Shown one piece after another: positions 1 through 6,648 of a DNA stretch of 8,584 nucleotides; positions within the stretch are counted from its first letter, which is position 1, and each line of letters starts with the position of its first letter. The notes under the pieces are model-generated. The model worked only from the letters and a program-made list of their open reading frames with translations. It was not told the origin of the DNA and searched no databases. The DNA is from an uncultured Selenomonadaceae bacterium (GTDB taxonomy: Bacteria > Bacillota > Negativicutes > Selenomonadales > Selenomonadaceae): positions 1 through 8,584 of the forward strand of contig CAJOQC010000098.1 of NCBI GenBank assembly GCA_905236785.1, read 5' to 3'. The position numbers were made by a program, and so were the translations under genes.

Positions 1-589
1 GGCAAAGAGGTTTTGTTGCCTTGCATACCCTGCGTCCATGCCAAATAAGCCAATGATGCGCCGACGACCATTTTTCTTTCGGTATCGCCTTTTGCAATTT
101 CTTTTCCACCTCGATGGGCGTTTCCCCCGTCGCCAAACGCAAACGGTTACTCACGCGAAAAACATGGGTATCAACGGCGATGGCAGGCTTGCCAAAGGCC
201 ACGCTCATAACGACGTTGGCGGTTTTTCGCCCCACGCCGGGCAAAGCCATGAGTTTATTAAAATCCTGCGGCACTTCGCCGTCGTAGTCTTTCAGTAAAA
301 CTTCGCAGGCGGCTATGATATTTTTCGCCTTGTTGCGAAAAAGGCCGCAGTCCTTTATTGCCTCTTCAAGAGCGGATACGCCCAAATCCAAAATTTGCCG
401 CGGCGTGTTCCCTTGGGCAAAAAGCCGCGCCGTGGTGATATTCACCCGTTTGTCCGTGCATTGGGCGGATAAGATTACCGCGATTAAAAGTTCAAAGGGC
501 GAATTAAATATAAGTTCCGGCTTGGCATCCTTATAAACTTCTTCCAAAACGGCAAGCTGTTTTTGTTTTATTTCCTTGGTTACTCTCAT
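1..589 (-). CDS. nth: Endonuclease III (partial, C-terminus off the window edge)
   Basis: Base-excision-repair DNA glycosylase/AP lyase that removes oxidised pyrimidines and nicks the abasic site. I translated the minus strand from ATG 589 and read 196 residues before the window ends. The helix-hairpin-helix reads LPGVGRKTANVV, with the catalytic lysine at K122. The catalytic aspartate is D140 in VDTHVFRVSNR. These correspond to K120 and D138 of the E. coli enzyme. C189 and C196 are the first two ligands of the 4Fe-4S cluster (C-x6-C spacing); the last two lie beyond base 1. E. coli Nth is 211 residues, so only a short tail is missing. The ATG overlaps the aroH stop as ATGA (586-589), which implies translational coupling at the distal end of the operon. 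The family is certain. Confidence 0.97.
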   Translation of the reverse strand, partial: MRVTKEIKQKQLAVLEEVYKDAKPELIFNSPFELLIAVILSAQCTDKRVNITTARLFAQGNTPRQILDLGVSALEEAIKDCGLFRNKAKNIIAACEVLLKDYDGEVPQDFNKLMALPGVGRKTANVVMSVAFGKPAIAVDTHVFRVSNRLRLATGETPIEVEKKLQKAIPKEKWSSAHHWLIWHGRRVCKATKPLC

Positions 590-945
590 CGCGCCAAATC
601 CGGGCGCAATTTTTTTGCGCCATGCAAGTAAACGTGTTTTATCTCCCGCTGTTTCTTGTCGGTGTCCGCCAACAGTAAAAGACGAATACAAAATTTCAGC
701 CCGTTTTCCACGTTCATTTGTCTTGCGTCAAAGAGGGGTACTTCGGAAAAGCCTTCGATTTCCCTTGCCCCTGCGGCGGGAAACGCCGCCGTAATATCCT
801 CCGTCGCGCTGAAAATAGCCGCCCCTATGTCCTGCGGGGCGATATTGTTTACCCGCAAAACTTCTGCGGTTAATTCCTTGGTCTTGCCGAAAATCTCTTC
901 CCGCGTGTTTTCGTTTACGGTGGTTGCGCCGCGTATCCCTCGCAA
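586..945 (-). CDS. aroH: Chorismate mutase, AroH class
   Basis: Monofunctional chorismate mutase converting chorismate to prephenate for phenylalanine and tyrosine synthesis. AroH enzymes are small trimers, about 120-127 residues, with active sites between subunits. This reading gives 119 residues. Hallmarks are RGIRGATTV at the N-terminus, FPAAGAREIEGF in the middle, CIR (R88), HVYL (Y106) and LRPDL (R114). These match R7, R90, Y108 and R116 of B. subtilis AroH with an offset of two. Unusually, the position of B. subtilis Glu78 is Gln76 here, while the Cys75 position is Asp73. I chose the TTG at 945 because AAGGGG (959-954) sits 8 nt upstream and the protein then begins at MRGIRGA like its relatives. 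A GTG at 954 would add three residues but overlaps the ribosome binding site. The gene lies between the UbiB-like gene and nth. Confidence 0.95.
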   Translation of the reverse strand: MRGIRGATTVNENTREEIFGKTKELTAEVLRVNNIAPQDIGAAIFSATEDITAAFPAAGAREIEGFSEVPLFDARQMNVENGLKFCIRLLLLADTDKKQREIKHVYLHGAKKLRPDLAR

Positions 946-953
946 GTAAAACA

Positions 954-959
954 CCCCTT
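954..959 (-). promoter_or_regulatory. Shine-Dalgarno of aroH (decides the TTG start)
   Basis: The minus strand reads AAGGGG, overlapping the TAA stop of the upstream UbiB-like gene (960-958). It leaves 8 nt before TTG 945, an ideal spacing. It includes the first base of the competing GTG at 954, which is therefore an unlikely start. Confidence 0.65.
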
Positions 960-2571
960 ATTTCTTCATGTAAATATCCCAAATAATTCTTAGGCTCAGT
1001 ATAAAGGCCAACAAATAACCGGCCGCGCCCAAAAAAGGTATTTCCATTATCTTTGGCGTCATGTTGGTGGTGCAAATTGTGCTTGACCCCAACAGCAACG
1101 CCGCGCACATCACCGCCAAGATAAGGCGGTTTATCATCATGTCAATTTGTCGCAAAGTGTCCTCGTTCCCCGTCACGTCAAGGTTCATTTTCGTTTGTCC
1201 GCTCATGGTCATCTTGAGGATATTTGAAATCTGCTCGGGGAGTTGCACGGATTTTCTAAGGAGCAAGTATCCTTCACGTTTGGCCTTGTTTATCTCGTCC
1301 CGCCACTTGAAATTACGCTTAAAATCAAGAGACATACTCTTTACGAATATCTCGACGAAACTCACCTTTGGGCAACACATTCGCATTACGCCCTCTATTG
1401 TCATAATGCCGCGAGCGAACATACTAAGCCCCTGCGGGCAAGCAATTCTGTGGACGCGAAGCAGGTTTAGGATTTGATGAGTCAACACGCCCATTTTCAG
1501 GGAGCTGAAATCCATGTTGTCGTATTGCTCCATAAGGCTTTCAATGTCCTGATAAAGGGCTGTGTGGTTTACTTTGCCTTTTGCCTGCCCCAAGGCCAAC
1601 ACGGCGTTTTTCATTTCAAAGGTGTCGCGGTTGGCGAGAGCAAATATTGCCTTGCGTATGGCAGCGCGGTCGCGATTGGATAGCCGCCCCATCATACCCA
1701 GGTCAAGCCAGACGATGCGGCCGTTTTTCACCCAAATATTCCCGGGGTGCGGGTCGGCGTGAAAGTAACCGTCCTCAATAATTTGCTTGACGTAATTTTC
1801 GCCTAACTTTCGCCCCAAGGCGTTCATGTCGATATGATTTTCGCGAATTTTTTCCTCGTTGTCAATGGGGAAACCGTCAATGTATTCCATTACCAAAATG
1901 TGGGGAGTGGTAAGCTGACGGTAAACCAAGGGGCAGGAAACAGAATCCATGTCATGGTTAAAATGGCGAAATTCCTCGATGTGATCGGCTTCCACCAAAA
2001 AATCCATTTCCTGCTTGGCGATTGTCCACATTTCGTCAAGGACAAGATTAAAATCAACAACGTCTTGAGAGCGGCTGATGACCTTTAAGAGCCGCGCCGC
2101 CCGCTTTAACAAAACAATGTCTTTGGACATCACTTCGTAAATGCCGGGGCGTTGCACCTTCAACACCACCCGGTCGCCCTCCACAAGACGCGCCTTGTGA
2201 ACCTGCGCTATGCTCGCCGAACCCAAAACATCTTCATCAACTTCGGCAAAAATTTTGCCCACGCGACAATTATATTCTTTTTCGATAACTTCGATAACCG
2301 TCTCAAAGGGAATGGGCTTTACTTCGGTCTGAAGTTTCATCAACTCTTCGCAGTATTCGCTCGGCAAAAAGTCGGGGCGCATACTCATTACTTGCCCCCA
2401 CTTTACAAACAGCGGCCCTAAGTCCTCAAGAATGAGCCGAAGTTTTTTGGGAGTAACGCCGCGAACAATATCATGTTTCCTTAAAACCGCCACCATTTCC
2501 TTTAGGCGGTTCGCGCTGCCGACATCTTCCGTCGGCGATTTTTCAAAGCGGTGAAAAATTTTATCGAGCAT
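958..2571 (-). CDS. UbiB/ABC1/AarF family atypical kinase-like protein
   Basis: Membrane-anchored protein-kinase-like ATPase. UbiB/COQ8 relatives support quinone or lipid metabolism, but the role in Bacillota is not settled and no substrate can be read here. From ATG 2571 it has 537 residues. The family signature is complete: KWGQ at 57-60 (KxGQ motif), alanine-rich nucleotide loop GSASIAQVH from 117, lysine K138 in VVLKVQRPG, ExD at E188/D190 in KQEMDF, HADPHPGN at 271-278 and the DLG metal site at 290-292. Two hydrophobic helices close the protein (about 483-499 and 511-532), the usual C-terminal anchor. The start is uncertain: ATG 2571 has GGAAAG four nt upstream, while ATG 2583 and TTG 2595 in the same frame have no visible ribosome binding site. 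The 5' end overlaps the ABC-F gene by 11 nt, so the two are coupled. Confidence 0.94.
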   Translation of the reverse strand: MLDKIFHRFEKSPTEDVGSANRLKEMVAVLRKHDIVRGVTPKKLRLILEDLGPLFVKWGQVMSMRPDFLPSEYCEELMKLQTEVKPIPFETVIEVIEKEYNCRVGKIFAEVDEDVLGSASIAQVHKARLVEGDRVVLKVQRPGIYEVMSKDIVLLKRAARLLKVISRSQDVVDFNLVLDEMWTIAKQEMDFLVEADHIEEFRHFNHDMDSVSCPLVYRQLTTPHILVMEYIDGFPIDNEEKIRENHIDMNALGRKLGENYVKQIIEDGYFHADPHPGNIWVKNGRIVWLDLGMMGRLSNRDRAAIRKAIFALANRDTFEMKNAVLALGQAKGKVNHTALYQDIESLMEQYDNMDFSSLKMGVLTHQILNLLRVHRIACPQGLSMFARGIMTIEGVMRMCCPKVSFVEIFVKSMSLDFKRNFKWRDEINKAKREGYLLLRKSVQLPEQISNILKMTMSGQTKMNLDVTGNEDTLRQIDMMINRLILAVMCAALLLGSSTICTTNMTPKIMEIPFLGAAGYLLAFILSLRIIWDIYMKK

Positions 2572-4192
2572 TATTCTTTCCATATTTTTCGGCAAGCTGC
2601 TGTTTCACCGTTTCGTTTGCCAAAAAATCATCGTAAGTCGAAAGCCTGTCAACCACGCCGTCGGGGGTTATGTCGATTATGCGGTTGGCAATGGTCTGTA
2701 CAAATTCATGGTCATGAGAAGCAAAAAGCAACGTGCCCTTAAAGGCAATAAGCCCGTTGTTAAGAGCGGTTATGGACTCAAGATCAAGGTGGTTGGTGGG
2801 TTCGTCAAGTATCAGCACATTGCCGCCGGAGAGCATTAACTTAGAGAGCATACACCGCACTCGTTCGCCGCCCGATAACACCCCCGCCGCCTTTTGGCTT
2901 TCTTCGCCGGAAAATAACATTCGCCCCAAGAAGCCGCGCACAAAAGTTTCGTCGGGGTCGGGGGAAAACTGCCTGAGCCAATCCACAAGATTTAGCTTAA
3001 CCCCGTCAAAATACTCGGAGTTATCAGAGGGCAAATAGCCCCTTGATGTGGTAACGCCCCATGAAAACGAACCCGAATCCGCCTTTTCTTCCCCCGCCAA
3101 AATCTTAAAGAGCATGGTTTTACCCAAGGTGTTAGGCCCCACGAAAGCGGTCTTGTCGCCTTTTTTCAGAGTAAAGCTGACGTTTTTCAGCACCGTTTCC
3201 CCGTCCACGGTTTTGGTTAGGTTTTCGACGGTCAAAAGTTGGTCGCCCGCCTCCCGTTCCGGCGTGAAAGCAATGTAAGGATAACGCCGCGACGATGGTT
3301 TTATGTCGTCAAGTGTAATTTTTTCAAGCATTTTCTTGCGGCTTGTGGCCTGTTTGGACTTGGCGGCGTTGGCGGCAAAACGGGAAATAAAGTTTTGCAG
3401 TTCCTTGATTTTTTCTTCTTTCTTACGATTGGCGTCCTTGGCCATTTGCAAGGCAAGCTGGCTTGACTGATACCAAAAATCATAGTTGCCGGCGTAAAGA
3501 TTGATACCGCCAAAATCAACGTCGCATATATAAGTGCAAACTTGGTTGAGAAAATGCCGGTCGTGGGACACGACGATTATTATGCTGTCAAGATTGCCCA
3601 AAAATTCCTCAAGCCAATTTATAGACTCAATATCAAGATGGTTGGTCGGCTCGTCAAGTAGCAAAATGTCCGGGTTGCCGAAAAGAGACTGCGCCAACAA
3701 CACCCGCACTTTTTCCATGGGGGTAAGGTCGGCCATGGGCAGGGAATGTTTTTCTTCTTCAATGCCTAAGCCCATCAAAAGTTTTGCGGCCTCCGCCTCG
3801 GCCTCCCAGCCGTTTAACTCGGCAAACTCCGCCTCAAGTTCCGAGACCTTGATACCGTCCTCTTCGGAAAAATTTTCCTTGGCATAGAGAAGATTTTTTT
3901 CGTCCATTACCTCCACAAGACGCTTATGCCCCATTATAACGGTACGCAAAACCTCATATTCGTCATAGGCGTAATGATCTTGTTTTAGCACGGCAATTCG
4001 CTCGCCGGGGGTAATTTCTATCGTCCCCTTGGTAGGCTCCAGTTCGCCGGACAACAGCCGCAAAAGAGTTGACTTCCCAGCGCCGTTTGCGCCTATAACG
4101 CCGTAACAGTTGCCGGGAGTAAACTTCAAATTCACGTCCTTAAACAACGTCCGTTTGCCGAACTGCAAAGCCAAACCGTTAATAGTTATCAT
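2561..4192 (-). CDS. ybiT: ABC-F family ATPase, YbiT/YkpA type
   Basis: Soluble twin-ATPase of the ABC-F family, whose studied members bind the ribosome near the E site and modulate translation or give antibiotic resistance. It has 543 residues and no membrane segments. Domain 1 has Walker A GANGAGKST (34-42), a degenerate signature LTPME (156-160), Walker B ILLLDEP (176-182, E181) and switch SHD (209-211). A charged linker follows at about 245-310, including FISRFAANAAKSKQATSR. Domain 2 has an unusual P-loop GPNTLGKT (352-359), a regular LSGGE signature (439-443), Walker B ILDEP with E464 and SHD (492-494). The linker and the WGVTTS and DNSEYFDG stretches match the YbiT/YkpA branch as I know it, rather than EttA or Uup. 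The start is ATG 4192, 26 nt after the glucosaminidase stop, with only a weak GAGTGA-like ribosome site. No resistance role is suggested by the context. Confidence 0.93.
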   Translation of the reverse strand: MITINGLALQFGKRTLFKDVNLKFTPGNCYGVIGANGAGKSTLLRLLSGELEPTKGTIEITPGERIAVLKQDHYAYDEYEVLRTVIMGHKRLVEVMDEKNLLYAKENFSEEDGIKVSELEAEFAELNGWEAEAEAAKLLMGLGIEEEKHSLPMADLTPMEKVRVLLAQSLFGNPDILLLDEPTNHLDIESINWLEEFLGNLDSIIIVVSHDRHFLNQVCTYICDVDFGGINLYAGNYDFWYQSSQLALQMAKDANRKKEEKIKELQNFISRFAANAAKSKQATSRKKMLEKITLDDIKPSSRRYPYIAFTPEREAGDQLLTVENLTKTVDGETVLKNVSFTLKKGDKTAFVGPNTLGKTMLFKILAGEEKADSGSFSWGVTTSRGYLPSDNSEYFDGVKLNLVDWLRQFSPDPDETFVRGFLGRMLFSGEESQKAAGVLSGGERVRCMLSKLMLSGGNVLILDEPTNHLDLESITALNNGLIAFKGTLLFASHDHEFVQTIANRIIDITPDGVVDRLSTYDDFLANETVKQQLAEKYGKNNAR

Positions 4193-4218
4193 TTACTTCA
4201 CTCTTTCGTCTTTTTAAT

Positions 4219-4992
4219 TCATTCGCGCAATATCGCCTTAAACACATTCATAACACTCTGCCCGTAACCGTTGCCCGGCACAGCCCAACGCCCGTTAAGC
4301 TCCGAATATCGGTTAAGCGTGCCGTTTCCGTAATTGTCGCGAACAAGTTTATACCGTGGGTCAACTATGGGAACGGTGGGTTTTCTCGTGGAGGCATAGG
4401 CCAAAAGGTGCTGTATGTGCGCTCGTACGCCCAAAGCCGGAGAGGCAAAATACGCGCCCTTAACATAACTGCTTGTTGTGCCTAAGCCGCAATAATTGTT
4501 TTGGTCGGGAGTAACCGTGCCGCCGTAACTGAAAAAGCCCGTTTCCTTCAACGCTTGGGCAAAGGCCACGTCGGGGCGTATGCCTTCCCGCGCTCCTTCT
4601 TCGTAATAATAGGCCACCAACTGCTCCGGCGATACGGCGATATTGGGACGGGGGTTTACGCTCAAAAGATATTTTACGCATTGATGCTGACTGGCAAGGG
4701 GCGTGCCGATAATGGATTCGTCGTTGGCAGAATAGGTTCGCGGCACGGACAAGGTATCTTTTTCGACTCTGGGATGGAGAATTTGCTCGATGCGCTCGTT
4801 AAGAGTCAGTTTCTTTTGTCCGTTGCGGCCGACGTTTTTGGTGCTGCCGGAACTCATGGACTGACGAGTTTGCACCACGGTGTCAACCTTTGGGTCGTGA
4901 ACGCGGGCATCTGCCGTATATGAAAACGAAAGCATTAACGCGCCGCAAAAAACAGCGGTAAAATATTTTTGTTTTGCCAAATTAAGTCCCAT
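4219..4992 (-). CDS. Exported glucosaminidase (GH73-type peptidoglycan hydrolase)
   Basis: Predicted secreted enzyme cleaving the N-acetylglucosamine linkage of peptidoglycan, acting outside the cytoplasmic membrane. It has 257 residues. The N-terminus is a signal peptide: K7 and K9, then a hydrophobic run to about residue 24, and a likely cleavage site ADA after A29. Residues 30-100 form a polar, weakly structured linker. The glucosaminidase domain fills about 105-257, with the putative catalytic glutamate E150 in AQALKETGFFSYGG, then NNYCGLG (166-172) and the GVRAHIQHLLAYAS stretch typical of the fold. No SH3, LysM or other wall-binding repeat is present, so it is a minimal enzyme. ATG 4992 lies 10 nt after AAAGGA (5008-5003). 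A TTG at 4998 would add two residues and cannot be excluded. It follows the permease gene by 22 nt. Confidence 0.9.
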   Translation of the reverse strand: MGLNLAKQKYFTAVFCGALMLSFSYTADARVHDPKVDTVVQTRQSMSSGSTKNVGRNGQKKLTLNERIEQILHPRVEKDTLSVPRTYSANDESIIGTPLASQHQCVKYLLSVNPRPNIAVSPEQLVAYYYEEGAREGIRPDVAFAQALKETGFFSYGGTVTPDQNNYCGLGTTSSYVKGAYFASPALGVRAHIQHLLAYASTRKPTVPIVDPRYKLVRDNYGNGTLNRYSELNGRWAVPGNGYGQSVMNVFKAILRE

Positions 4993-5014
4993 TAACAATT
5001 AGTCCTTTCCGTAT

Positions 5015-6262
5015 TTAATATCGCAAGTAACTTCCCATAATGACCAAAAATATAAACATAACGGCCATAACGCCGATACCCATGTTTGCCTTTTTTCTGC
5101 CGTCGGAAAAAATGTTCAGCAGGGCATACACAAAAGCCGCCGCGCCAACGCCATAAGTTAAATCGTGGCTTAAAGGCGCGATTATGAGCATTGTCGCCGC
5201 CGAAAAAAATTCCGACTTGCCAATTTTGTCAAATTCGGCAAATTCAATTCGACGCAACAACAGGCAACCTGCGGCAATCAAAGTCGGCGCAACCGTCGCC
5301 GAAAAATCCGCCGCAGCCCCTAAAAGCGGCACAAAAAAAACAAACAGCAAAAAGGATAAAGCCGCCGCCCACACGGCTTTTCTTCCGCCATTTCCTTGGG
5401 CGACAATCGCCGACTCCGGCGCAAGCATCATAGGCATCCCGCCAAACACAAGGGGAACAATTCCGCCCACAAAAAGCGAAAATAAAAACCCTCTTTTGGG
5501 GCTTTTGTTCCCCAAAGCCTCAAAAAGCCCCACATTCCCGATTATTATTACCAAGAACAGCGTAAGAATTATTTCGGGAACGGCCAACGCGCCCGCAAAA
5601 TCAAGCTGCAAAAAATAGCGAAAAATGTTTTCTTCGGGCATGGCGAAAATTTGTTGCGGCAAAGCCACAAACCCGCCCAACCAGGCGTAAAAAACGGTGA
5701 AACACACGCCCCAAAACAAAGCCGCCGCCGATTTTTTTGTCGCGAGAATAAAAATAAATATTACGCCCAAAACAGTAATGCGGCAAAATGGGTCGTCAAA
5801 ATTACCCGTTGTCATTATCGTTGTCGGCGAACCTATGAGTACGCGTCCATAGATAAGCCCTTCCGCTGCGAGCATAACCCCCAAAGTAGCAATAACGGAC
5901 AAGCGAAAAAACTTGGGCAAAACAATCCTTTCGCCGATTTTGACAAAAAGCGCAACAACTGCGGCAAATGCAAAGGCAACTACCCCCGCCGCCGCCACAG
6001 CCGACAATAAAACGCCATGCGACACAACTTCAAGCCACAAAAGCCAACCGACAATGGGCAAGGACGGCGCAACGACAAAAGGCTCGCCATAGGCGGCACA
6101 GATAAAAGTCAAAAACGCGCAACCTGCCAAAAGTATAACGCAGGCGGAGAAAAAATCAACCCCCGCTTGCGTCATGCAAAGAGCCGTAGCCATAACGGCG
6201 GGCAAGGCGGAAAATGCCGCCGCAAAACCCGTCGCAGCCGAAGTAAAAGCAGACTTTGGCAT
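5015..6262 (-). CDS. Divergent AzgA/NCS2-type permease, substrate unknown
   Basis: Integral membrane transporter of 415 residues, almost entirely hydrophobic with roughly 12-14 segments. Similarity to the AzgA branch of the nucleobase transporter family NCS2 is seen as order and spacing rather than identity. The N-terminal helix pair ends in YGEPFVVAPSLP (compare the ANYPIALAPGMG of AzgA). GNFDDPFCRITVLG (153-166) resembles the loop before a mid-protein helix, the half-helix region contains PES with E283, and the C-terminal part reads AATMLIIAPLSHDLTYGVG. The usual acidic FxDxFDTxGT motif is replaced by FLVIIIGNVGLFEAL (236-250), so a purine substrate cannot be assumed. The start is firm: ATG 6262 with AGGAG seven nt upstream. 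It is the first gene of the six-gene operon, with a promoter at 6289-6317. Confidence 0.82.
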   Translation of the reverse strand: MPKSAFTSAATGFAAAFSALPAVMATALCMTQAGVDFFSACVILLAGCAFLTFICAAYGEPFVVAPSLPIVGWLLWLEVVSHGVLLSAVAAAGVVAFAFAAVVALFVKIGERIVLPKFFRLSVIATLGVMLAAEGLIYGRVLIGSPTTIMTTGNFDDPFCRITVLGVIFIFILATKKSAAALFWGVCFTVFYAWLGGFVALPQQIFAMPEENIFRYFLQLDFAGALAVPEIILTLFLVIIIGNVGLFEALGNKSPKRGFLFSLFVGGIVPLVFGGMPMMLAPESAIVAQGNGGRKAVWAAALSFLLFVFFVPLLGAAADFSATVAPTLIAAGCLLLRRIEFAEFDKIGKSEFFSAATMLIIAPLSHDLTYGVGAAAFVYALLNIFSDGRKKANMGIGVMAVMFIFLVIMGSYLRY

Positions 6263-6288
6263 TATTTTCTCCTAAACGCAACACCGAT

Positions 6289-6317
6289 ATTTTAACACAT
6301 AAAGTCAAGTTTTTCAA
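6289..6317 (-). promoter_or_regulatory. Sigma-70-type promoter of the permease-nth operon
   Basis: On the minus strand TTGAAA (6317-6312) and TAAAAT (6294-6289) are separated by exactly 17 nt. Transcription would start near 6282, giving a leader of about 20 nt that contains the AGGAG ribosome site of the permease. Such a short leader leaves no room for a riboswitch. This is a sequence match only. Confidence 0.6.
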
Positions 6318-6353
6318 AATTATGAAAAGAACCTCTCCAAAAACTGTTTTTAT

Positions 6354-6399
6354 GTTCTTTCTCTTTTGCTCTTTTGAAAAAAAGAAAAAGAGAAAGAAC
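6354..6399. repeat. 14-bp perfect inverted repeat, purine/pyrimidine hairpin
   Basis: GTTCTTTCTCTTTT (6354-6367) is the exact reverse complement of AAAAGAGAAAGAAC (6386-6399). The loop continues the pairing, with TCTTTT (6370-6375) against AAAAGA (6380-6385) after a two-base bulge. Each arm is purely pyrimidine or purine apart from the end G/C. It lies about 37 bp upstream of the permease -35 box. There is no GC-rich core followed by a T run, so a standard terminator is not clear. Confidence 0.7.
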
Positions 6400-6431
6400 C
6401 AAAGAAAAAGAAAAAACTTTAGACAACCCCT

Positions 6432-6502
6432 AAAAACTCCCTCCGTCAGCCATCCTCCCGAAGAGAAACTATGAGAGTGTCGGCGCAACCGACGGGAGGA
6501 GT
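6432..6502 (-). terminator. Terminator-like long stem downstream of the ROK gene
   Basis: On the minus strand ACTCCTCCCGTC (6502-6491) can pair with GACGGAGGGAGT (6447-6436) over 12 positions with one mismatch and one G-T pair. A run of five T follows. The interior of about 43 nt holds a small hairpin, GTCGG-TTGCG-CCGAC (6493-6479). A second stem, CCTCCCG with CGGGAGG (6499-6493 with 6460-6454), competes for the same strand. The element sits about 150 bp after the ROK stop and before the permease promoter, so it could end the upstream transcript. The long loop is unusual for a simple intrinsic terminator. Confidence 0.4.
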
Positions 6503-6544
6503 TCAAAAAAGAGTTTCTATAGATGCCCTTTAACGGACATATGT

Positions 6545-6556
6545 TGTAAATTTACA
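6545..6556. repeat. 12-bp perfect palindrome TGTAAATTTACA
   Basis: TGTAAATTTACA is its own reverse complement, as expected for a dimeric regulator site. It lies 92 bp past the ROK stop and more than 220 bp upstream of the permease promoter, which is far for direct control. Only one copy is seen. A chance AT-rich palindrome is possible. Confidence 0.3.
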
Positions 6557-6648
6557 TCAGAGTTTTTTAGAGTTTTTCCCTTTTGCTTCTTTTCTTTTTC
6601 TCTTTTAGCCGTTTTTATTGTTTTAGCAACTATGGTGGATTATACAAA

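Larger units (their letters stand above)
6263..6648. other. Intergenic region between the ROK gene and the permease operon
   Basis: About 386 bp without a supported gene. From the ROK end toward the permease it contains a pyrimidine-rich run on the plus strand (6575-6606), a 12-bp palindrome (6545-6556), a long stem with alternative pairings (6436-6502), a purine-rich run leading into a 14-bp inverted repeat (6354-6399) and the permease promoter. Open frames crossing it on either strand have runs of Lys, Phe or Ser and no ribosome site. The runs at 6386-6419 and 6571-6606 are loosely inverted copies of each other, sharing AAAAGAGAAA and AAAAACT ends. The region might therefore be one small intergenic repeat of about 220 bp, but low complexity makes this weak. 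Confidence 0.6.

Noticed and set aside
2561..4192. Antibiotic-resistance ABC-F protein
   Set aside because: The sequence follows the YbiT/YkpA housekeeping branch and sits in an ordinary operon, with no leader peptide or mobile context.
5184..5618. Plus-strand open frame (144 codons) opposite the permease
   Set aside because: Antisense to a clear membrane protein gene, dominated by Lys, Ser, Pro and Ala with no domain; explained by the GC-rich hydrophobic codons on the other strand.
6263..6290. Purine riboswitch ahead of the AzgA-like permease
   Set aside because: The predicted leader is only about 20 nt, and no three-stem purine aptamer pattern was seen in the upstream sequence.
6289..6308. 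TTGACT (6308-6303) as the -35 box of the permease promoter
   Set aside because: It is only 8 nt from the TAAAAT box. TTGAAA at 6317-6312 gives the correct 17-nt spacing.
6156..6506. Minus-strand open frame running from the intergenic region into the permease gene
   Set aside because: Its sequence is a run of Phe, Leu, Lys and Ser from low-complexity DNA and overlaps the permease start in another frame; no ribosome site was seen.
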